Source: Rhodococcus marinonascens NBRC 14363
Lineage (GTDB): Bacteria > Actinomycetota > Actinomycetes > Mycobacteriales > Mycobacteriaceae
NCBI RefSeq assembly: GCF_001894885.1
Contig: NZ_BCXB01000015.1
Coordinates: 1-64,000 of the forward strand
Direction of reading: 5' to 3'
DNA length: 64,000 nt
The position numbers and the translations under genes were made by a program. Below are positions 58,399 to 64,000 of the stretch, piece by piece. How positions within the stretch are numbered: the first letter of the stretch is position 1; every line of letters starts with the position of its first letter. The notes below the pieces were generated by a model, which did not search any database, was not told the origin of the DNA, and saw only the letters and a program-made list of their open reading frames with translations.

Positions 58399-59400
58399 TC
58401 ACCTCGCGACGAGGCAATGTTCGAATAGCCCGTGCAGGCGCTTCGGGTCCAGCGAGGACGTGCCTATCGCCACGATCTCGCTATGCCTCTCGGTTGCTCT
58501 CGTCCCTGCGGGGATGAGCTCCGAGCGTCGCCCAACGGATTGCAGCAGCATGCGTTTCGGGGTGTCACCGGCAACGCACACAAAGCCCTTGCAACGGTAG
58601 ACCTCGCCGGGCAAGTCGCGGCGGATCATCTCTTGGAGCGATCGCGGGTCGAACAAGCGACTGGTCCGAAAGGTCCACGTGTGGAACCGTTCCCTATGGC
58701 TGAGTCCCTCGTGGGGCTGTACAAGGCTTGGCCCCGATTCCTCGCGTCGCATCCCGAGCAGGATCTCCGGCGGAACATCGGCATGGACAGCCTCCACGAC
58801 GCGAACGCGATCCATCATCGTGTCGATCCACCGCCGCACCCAGGCCACGGTTGCGGGCCCGGCTAGGTCGACCTTGTTGAGCACAACCAGGTCTGCGAAA
58901 CCGATCTGGCGCGTTTTGAGCATCAACAAGTAGGGGGCCTCGTCGAGATGTTCGAAAATTTGCTCTGTGTCCACCACACAGGTGACGCCGTCCAGCCGAA
59001 CCCAGCCAGGTCGCTGCGAGCCGGCGAACGTCGCCCAGATACTGGCCGGGTCGGCCACGCCGCTGGCTTCCAGGATGATGTGCTCCGGCGGTGCCGCAGA
59101 GCTGACGAGACGCTCGACCGCGCCGAGGAGGTCATCGCGGATCTCACAACAGACGCAGCCGTTGGCCAGGCTGATCATGTCGTCTGCGACGCCGACGACG
59201 AGGTCGGCGTCGATGTTGATCGATCCGAAGTCGTTGACCAAGACCGCGACGCGTAGACCGTGACCGCCGCCCAGAATCCGGTTCAACAGCGTGGTCTTTC
59301 CCGCACCCAGAAATCCGGTGATTATCGTCAGCGGGGTCGCGCCGGAATCGACGCTTTCGACTGCACCCCGTTCCGGAGCCGACGACGCGTCAAGACTCAT
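58399..59400 (-). CDS. CobW/COG0523-family G3E GTPase
   Basis: The protein has a P-loop GFLGAGKTT (residues 29-37), the metal-binding GCVCC (Cys82, Cys84, Cys85), ILEASGVADP and the NKVD guanine motif (175-178). A C-terminal CobW_C domain follows (RFHTWTFRTSRLFDP, GEVYRCKGFVCV). G3E proteins deliver metals (Zn, Co, Fe) or activate metalloenzymes such as nitrile hydratase. Its start overlaps the upstream metallo-beta-lactamase gene by 11 bases, so it may load metal into that enzyme. ATG 59400. Confidence 0.88.
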   Translation of the reverse strand: MSLDASSAPERGAVESVDSGATPLTIITGFLGAGKTTLLNRILGGGHGLRVAVLVNDFGSINIDADLVVGVADDMISLANGCVCCEIRDDLLGAVERLVSSAAPPEHIILEASGVADPASIWATFAGSQRPGWVRLDGVTCVVDTEQIFEHLDEAPYLLMLKTRQIGFADLVVLNKVDLAGPATVAWVRRWIDTMMDRVRVVEAVHADVPPEILLGMRREESGPSLVQPHEGLSHRERFHTWTFRTSRLFDPRSLQEMIRRDLPGEVYRCKGFVCVAGDTPKRMLLQSVGRRSELIPAGTRATERHSEIVAIGTSSLDPKRLHGLFEHCLVAR

Positions 59401-60697
59401 CGGGATCGATTCCCCGAGCCCGTAGCATCTCGCGCGGGTCGATCTTGAAGCCTTCGTCCGGCCAGCTCTGCACGGGTTCGCGGTCGGCGTCAGGCGGATA
59501 GTACTTGTGTGGATCGATCTCCATTTCCCGCAGGAACGGTTCTTGTTGCTGCTCGCGTGGCAGTTCCGGACGTGGCAGTTCCAGCTCGTCCGGCAACGGT
59601 GAGGGCAGCAGCCACCGTGGGTCGAGCGGTGCGATCGCGGCACCTTCCGGGATCGCGGCCTCCCGAGACCAGATCCGGTCCTTGGTGACGTTGACGACCT
59701 GGACGTCGGGGCCGCCGAACTGGAACAGTCCCTTGTAGTTCGCCCGGACCTCGGCAACGGACTCAGCGTCCAGTGCCGCTCCGCCGGCCTCGTAATGGAC
59801 GATCATTCCCATCCGCGGCTGGACCTTGTTCATCAGATAACCCGCCGCGTAGTACATCGTGTGCCACGAATCGATCGTGTACTTGGCGAGCTGCTCGGGG
59901 ACGCCGAACTTCAACGACATCAGCGACGGGGTGTCTATCTGTCCCTCGGTGATGAACACGTCGCAGCCGGCGGAATACTTCTCGGTCTTCTCGTCGGGAC
60001 GACCGTCGCCGGTCCACACCACCGAGAGCCCGGCGTCTTCCCAGTCGAGGCGGTAGGCGGAGGCCCCGTCCTTGACGTGGGAACGCGGCCAGTGCCGTAC
60101 CACGATGCCGTCCTGGTCGTAGCAGATACCGTACTCGTCCTTCCAATCGAACTCCGTGACGTCCATTTCGTAGCCGGCCGAGATGGTCGCGTGCAGGAAG
60201 TTCTCCTCATGCCAGCGCAGCATCTCGCGCATGTGCTTGGCCATGTGCTTGATCCCCAACTCGGGCGTCGCCCCCGACGGGCCGTAGAGGCGCAACGGCT
60301 GCCACCGTCCTGCCCAGGCCGTGAACGGGTACATGTACGGCAGATCGGCGTAGTGGTCGCCGTGCAGGTGACTGATGAAGATGTCGTTGATGAACATCGG
60401 TGGCACCTGCATGGCCAATGCGTTCTTCACGCTTCCGTTTCCCAAATCGAAGAAGAACCGCCGTGGTTGGGGCTTGCCGTTGCCACACTCGACGAGGATG
60501 CAGGTTCCTGCCTGAGAGCGGGTTGGCGGCCACGGCGTGCTGCCCAAGATGCTGATGCGCATCTCACCCTCGGGCAGGATCTCGGTCCCCGGTGAGTAGA
60601 AGTTCCGGTTGTTGATCGACGTCATCGGCCGGTAGTAGTCGGGCAAACTGATTCCGCCACCGGGCCGCGCACCGTACGGATTATCTGGCTGGGTCAT
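59390..60697 (-). CDS. Metallo-beta-lactamase-fold hydrolase
   Basis: The binuclear metal motif is HLHGDH (His110, His112, Asp114, His115), followed by VVWTGDGRPDEKT, FITEGQ and MIVHYEAGG with a late His. The length of 435 residues is longer than usual because of N- and C-terminal extensions, the latter Pro/Glu-rich (LPRPELPREQQQEPFLREME). It resembles the MBL hydrolases annotated as GntH-like, but the substrate is unknown. ATG 60697 with GGAGGAG. Cotranscribed with the CobW gene. Confidence 0.82.
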   Translation of the reverse strand: MTQPDNPYGARPGGGISLPDYYRPMTSINNRNFYSPGTEILPEGEMRISILGSTPWPPTRSQAGTCILVECGNGKPQPRRFFFDLGNGSVKNALAMQVPPMFINDIFISHLHGDHYADLPYMYPFTAWAGRWQPLRLYGPSGATPELGIKHMAKHMREMLRWHEENFLHATISAGYEMDVTEFDWKDEYGICYDQDGIVVRHWPRSHVKDGASAYRLDWEDAGLSVVWTGDGRPDEKTEKYSAGCDVFITEGQIDTPSLMSLKFGVPEQLAKYTIDSWHTMYYAAGYLMNKVQPRMGMIVHYEAGGAALDAESVAEVRANYKGLFQFGGPDVQVVNVTKDRIWSREAAIPEGAAIAPLDPRWLLPSPLPDELELPRPELPREQQQEPFLREMEIDPHKYYPPDADREPVQSWPDEGFKIDPREMLRARGIDPDES

Positions 60698-60873
60698 CGC
60701 TCCTCCAGGTGAGCGTCGCAAGCCATGGATGAGGTCATTATCGCCAACGTCGAGGCGGCCCGGGCAGCTCCGGAAGATCCGACGTTGTTCCTCACAATTG
60801 TCGACCTGGGCCGAGTCCCTTATGGATATCAGGAGGGTTCTAACTCTTCCCGAAGGGTGTCTAACCTGTCAAC

Positions 60874-61660
60874 GGCATCTGAATTTTGACCCCCTTTGCA
60901 TGGTTGTGGGCTAGTTCTCGGCGTTCCAACCGGCCGCTGTGGTGGGCGTCGGACAGGCGTGAGACCCCTTGCGGCGGTGGCGAACAAGACCCGGTGCCCG
61001 CCCTGGCAGGCGCGGATCGCGAGCCCGATCGCCAGGCGTGTCTTGCCGGTACCGGGCGGTCCGAGGAAGACCACGTTGTCCTTCGCGGTGACGAAGTCGA
61101 GGGTGCACAGGTGGGCGATGGTGTCCCGATGAGGCCGCGGGCGTGGTCGAAGTCGAACTCTTCCAAGGACTTGCGGGCGGGCAGGCGTGCGGAACGGATC
61201 CGGGATTCGCCGCCGTGACTTTCCCGGGCCGAGACCTTCCGCTGCAGGCAGGTGACGAGGAATTCTTCGTGGGCCCAGTTCTCGATGCGGGCCCGCGCGA
61301 GCAACCGTCTCGCGGTTTCGCGCAGGAACGTGCGCCCCGGCAGAACCGGGGTCTCCAGATAGTGGTGGTTGCGTCAGTTCGGGCTTGCGGTGCCGCCACC
61401 GCCCGATCGCGCCCTCGCCGTCCCGGACCAACACCCGAGTCGCCCCGCCGAGCCCCTCGATGACCTGCCACCACCCCGCGAACAGATCCTCGGCTCTGCG
61501 GGTGGGGATCAGAAACCCGGGCGATCGCCATGATCGGCAACCGCTCAGTGCGATGCAAGCGACGAATCTCAGTCCCATCCTCCACGGACAACATTTCCTT
61601 CATCCCTCCGGCCTTAACTTCAGTTAGGATCAGTGGGCAAGGGGTCAAAATTGGGATGCC
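60874..61660 (-). mobile_element. Degraded IS21-family element
   Basis: Inverted ends share ggcatc, then aattttgacccc: the left copy is at 60874-60893 and the right copy reads inverted at 61637-61660. Inside, on the minus strand, are scraps of istA (MKEMLSVEDGTEIRRLHRTE start; AEDLFAGWWQVIEGLGGATR further on) and istB (NWAHEEFLVTCLQRK; NVVFLGPPGTGKTRLAIGLA) in different frames. The whole is 0.8 kb instead of about 2.5 kb, so both genes are deleted and frameshifted and the element is inactive. Confidence 0.85.
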
Positions 61661-61858
61661 ATACCGTGTTCAGTTTTCACGTGCCGTCGACACGGTGCGC
61701 TGCGGTGAAACGCCACACGACCATCCGAAGCGGCTCCACGAACCTCCGAGATCGACAAACCCAAGTACCCCCGGAGACTTCACCGATACGCATGAGGCAG
61801 ATAGCAGAGAGCCGACGAGAGTGTTGGACTAATCCTTAACAGCGAATAGCCTCTATCT
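61661..61858. other. Intergenic region before dcd
   Basis: This 198-base gap should hold the dcd promoter. No gene or clear repeat is seen. Confidence 0.4.
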
Positions 61859-62428
61859 GTGCTTCTCTCCGATCGTGATCTCCGTGCCGAAATTTCCGCC
61901 GGGCGTCTGGGCATCGACCCGTTCGATGATTCGATGGTCCAGCCGTCGAGCGTGGATGTGCGCCTCGACGGCCTGTTCCGCGTGTTCAACAACACTCGGT
62001 ACACGCATATCGACCCTGCTCAGCGCCAGGATGAGCTGACCACGCTGGTCGAGCCGGACGAGGGGGAGCCGTTCGTCCTGCACCCCGGCGAGTTCGTGCT
62101 CGGCTCGACTCTGGAGGTGTGTTCGCTGCCCGACGACCTGGCAGGGCGGCTCGAGGGGAAGTCATCGCTCGGACGCCTCGGGTTGCTGACGCACTCGACG
62201 GCCGGCTTCATCGACCCCGGCTTCAACGGCCACATCACGCTGGAGCTCTCCAACGTCGCGAATCTGCCCATCACGCTCTGGCCCGGCATGAAGATCGGCC
62301 AGCTGTGTTTGCTCCGGCTGTCGAGCGCGGCGGAGCACCCCTACGGGAGTTCGGCCGTCGGTTCCAAGTATCAGGGGCAGCGGGGGCCGACGCCGTCGAA
62401 GGCGTACCTCAACTTCGCGAAGAGGTGA
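61859..62428 (+). CDS. dcd: dCTP deaminase
   Basis: The trimeric enzyme has 189 residues and the family signatures [28 protein letters not shown] and the active-site [20 protein letters not shown] with its catalytic Glu. It deaminates dCTP to dUTP; actinobacterial forms can be bifunctional and go on to dUMP. The start is GTG 61859. It forms its own unit, converging with a membrane protein gene. Confidence 0.95.
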   Translation: MLLSDRDLRAEISAGRLGIDPFDDSMVQPSSVDVRLDGLFRVFNNTRYTHIDPAQRQDELTTLVEPDEGEPFVLHPGEFVLGSTLEVCSLPDDLAGRLEGKSSLGRLGLLTHSTAGFIDPGFNGHITLELSNVANLPITLWPGMKIGQLCLLRLSSAAEHPYGSSAVGSKYQGQRGPTPSKAYLNFAKR

Positions 62429-62460
62429 GGTCGAGGTAGCCCTCCTTCGACCGGCTGGTG

Positions 62461-63045
62461 TCAGCTGCGTCCCCAGTTTCTGCGGGCGGCAGGGAGCAGA
62501 ATTGCAGCGGCGGCCAAGCCGAACAGGACGTGCTCTGCGATGAAGGTCGGGTATCCGACCATCGAAGCCATGTTCGAGATCGGGTCTCCGGCGGAGAAGA
62601 TCGCGGCAGCCAGCGGCAGTCCGATCCAGGTGCTCACAGCGAAGACGATCAGTCCGTAGGCCGCTCCTGCGGCAATGAGTCCGGCTCCATGCAGCTTGGC
62701 AGCGCGCGCGATCAGGGCCAGGATTGCTCCGTACGCGGCGCCGACCATCATGTGAATCACCGCCCCTACTACCGCAGGCCCCAGTGTGAAGTAGAAGTTG
62801 CTTCCGGACATTGCTCGTTCCATCGACGTCATCATCGCGTCCGGAGCAATCAATACGGACGCGATGTGATAGAGCGGGGTGAAGAATCCGGAGTTCTGAT
62901 ACGTCGCGGCCGCGATCATGGCGTACATCGCCATCACCAACGACGCCCCGACCCCGGCTACAGCCCCGATCGCAGCGGTTCTCGTGGATTGCGCAAGAAT
63001 TGAAACACTATGTCCTGGAACATTGTTTGCTGCGTATGTCGCCAT
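62461..63045 (-). CDS. Membrane protein, about four transmembrane helices
   Basis: The 194-residue protein has hydrophobic segments near residues 25-47, 85-115, 120-145 and 165-185, and conserved-looking GAVIHMMVGAAYGAILALIA. No family is recognised with confidence. ATG 63045 has GGAGCA upstream. Convergent with dcd. Confidence 0.65.
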   Translation of the reverse strand: MATYAANNVPGHSVSILAQSTRTAAIGAVAGVGASLVMAMYAMIAAATYQNSGFFTPLYHIASVLIAPDAMMTSMERAMSGSNFYFTLGPAVVGAVIHMMVGAAYGAILALIARAAKLHGAGLIAAGAAYGLIVFAVSTWIGLPLAAAIFSAGDPISNMASMVGYPTFIAEHVLFGLAAAAILLPAARRNWGRS

Positions 63046-63271
63046 GATATTGCTCCTTTGCGTTCGGATGCCCGCGCCGCGCGGTGCTGCCCAGGAAACC
63101 CCTCAGGTGCCGCGCATACTTCCCGACTCCCCGACGACACTCTCTGGCGGAAGGATGACGGCCCCTGCCGCGTTCGCGAAATCGGGCCTCCACCTGTGAT
63201 TCCTCCCAATCCGGCGCGCTCGTAGGGGATAATCAGTTGGGCGCACACCCGAGCGGACCTGAGGAGGAGCC
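63046..63271. other. Intergenic region, divergent
   Basis: The 226 bases between divergent genes include the ribosome site GAGGAGGAG of the DoxX-like gene. Nothing else is recognised. Confidence 0.4.
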
Positions 63272-63646
63272 GTGAACATTGCCCTGTGGGTCGTCGCCGT
63301 GGTGCTGGCCGTCGTGTATCTCGGCGCCGGCCTGATGAAGGTGGCGGTGCCGTACAAGAAGCTCACTGAGAACCCAAATATGGCCTGGGCCGGGGATTTC
63401 TCCGCCAATTCGATCCGCGCGATCGGGGTGGCCGAACTTCTCGGCGCAATCGGTCTGATACTTCCCCAGGCCACTGGTATCGCAGAGATATTCACGCCGC
63501 TGGCCGCGACCGGACTGGCGATCGTTCAGGTGGGGGCAATAATCTTCCACATCCGACGCAAGGAACTTCAGGTACTTCCGGTGAACGTCGTGCTGCTGTT
63601 GCTAGCCGTCTTCGTCGCGGTCGGCCGATTCGCGAGCTGGGGTTGA
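63272..63646 (+). CDS. DoxX-like membrane protein
   Basis: The 124-residue protein has four transmembrane helices and the DoxX-family pattern: AVVYLGAGLMKVAVPYKKL near the N-terminus, then SIRAIGVAELLGAIGLILPQ. Members are small membrane proteins linked to redox or quinone chemistry in the envelope. The start is GTG 63272. The dehalogenase gene begins 50 bases downstream and may be in the same operon. Confidence 0.8.
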   Translation: MNIALWVVAVVLAVVYLGAGLMKVAVPYKKLTENPNMAWAGDFSANSIRAIGVAELLGAIGLILPQATGIAEIFTPLAATGLAIVQVGAIIFHIRRKELQVLPVNVVLLLLAVFVAVGRFASWG

Positions 63647-63696
63647 GCAGACCGTTCGGGATCGCGGGTTCCGAATGATTGGACGCAGGAGGTGCG

Positions 63697-64000
63697 ATGA
63701 ATATCGACTTCACACCGGATCCCGGGTTGTATCCGTTTACCTCGCGTTGGTTCGACAGCCCACACGGACGGATGCATTACATCGACGAAGGCACCGGCCC
63801 GCCGATCCTGTTCTGCCACGGTAACCCGACATGGAGTTTCCTCTACCGCGACATCATCGCCAACCTGCGGGATCGATTCCGGTGCATTGCGGTTGACTAT
63901 CTCGGGTTCGGATTGTCGGATCATCCTGAGGCTTTCGGGTACACCAGCGAGGAGCATGCATTTGTCGTCGGCGCCCTCGTCGACCACCTCGACCTGGACG
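63697..64000 (+). CDS. Haloalkane dehalogenase, DmbB-like (cut by window end)
   Basis: The first 101 residues are present. PPILFCHGNPTWSFLYRDII includes the HGNPTW oxyanion motif, and VDYLGFGLSDHPE follows. The opening (DFTPDPGLYPFTSRWFDS) is like mycobacterial Rv1833c/DmbB. The nucleophile Asp motif (GQDWGG in relatives) would lie just past the end. It hydrolyses carbon-halogen bonds to alcohol and halide. ATG 63697 follows AGGAGG. The 3' part is outside the window. Confidence 0.88.
   Translation, partial: MNIDFTPDPGLYPFTSRWFDSPHGRMHYIDEGTGPPILFCHGNPTWSFLYRDIIANLRDRFRCIAVDYLGFGLSDHPEAFGYTSEEHAFVVGALVDHLDLD

Noticed and set aside
60829..61648. Intact ATPase gene or regulator
   Set aside because: The P-loop is an istB scrap in a frameshifted IS21 remnant bounded by inverted repeats.

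Overview
The window is high-GC actinobacterial DNA with many GTG starts and ATGA/GTGA gene overlaps. The gene set fits a Rhodococcus or a close relative: furA-katG, PrrA/PrrB-like regulators, stand-alone LigD polymerase, a DmbB-like haloalkane dehalogenase, actinobacterial dcd and a form I CO dehydrogenase. The genus is inferred from gene content only.

Layout. (1) 353-1327: secreted YVTN beta-propeller protein. (2) 1612-10498: nearly continuous aerobic CO dehydrogenase operon, XdhC/CoxI, coxM, coxS, coxL, XdhC-YHS fusion, coxD, coxG, coxE. CoxL carries the form I motif AYACSFR. (3) 10499-12322: tandem repeats, a terminator, LigD polymerase and a PAS protein. (4) 12523-26696, all minus strand: surface polysaccharide locus with four GT2 glycosyltransferases, a flippase, a GH16 enzyme, a large membrane protein, a 2OG oxygenase, and a sugar module (epimerase, DegT aminotransferase, glucose-1-phosphate cytidylyltransferase, C-methyltransferase). 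A 68-nt leader occurs twice in it. (5) 27391-30104: furA-katG. (6) 30173-32589: PrrB/PrrA-like two-component system behind a small secreted protein. (7) 33109-37779: a 1556-residue exported repeat protein of unknown function. (8) 37940-54177: a defence-type island built on a split type I restriction-modification system. It holds an RNase H-like gene; a helix-turn-helix/degenerate methyltransferase/TRD fusion; hsdM; hsdS; a DUF6508-like protein; a PLD-type nuclease; several unknown or membrane-anchored proteins; an EndoU-like RNase protein; and hsdR about 7 kb from hsdS. Nearly the same 20-bp palindrome lies ahead of the hsdM-side operon and of hsdR, suggesting common control. (9) 54315-58386: decayed mobile region bounded by a tRNA-Gly and a displaced 39-nt copy of its 3' end, with an IS5 remnant, frameshifted genes and a truncated haloalkane dehalogenase. 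(10) 58399-63999: CobW GTPase and MBL hydrolase pair, IS21 remnant, dcd, two small membrane proteins, and the start of a DmbB-type haloalkane dehalogenase cut by the window edge.

The region most worth study is the island at 37.9-54.2 kb, because of the catalytically degenerate methyltransferase fusion, the shared operators and the embedded EndoU-like protein. No database search was possible; family names come from motif recognition.
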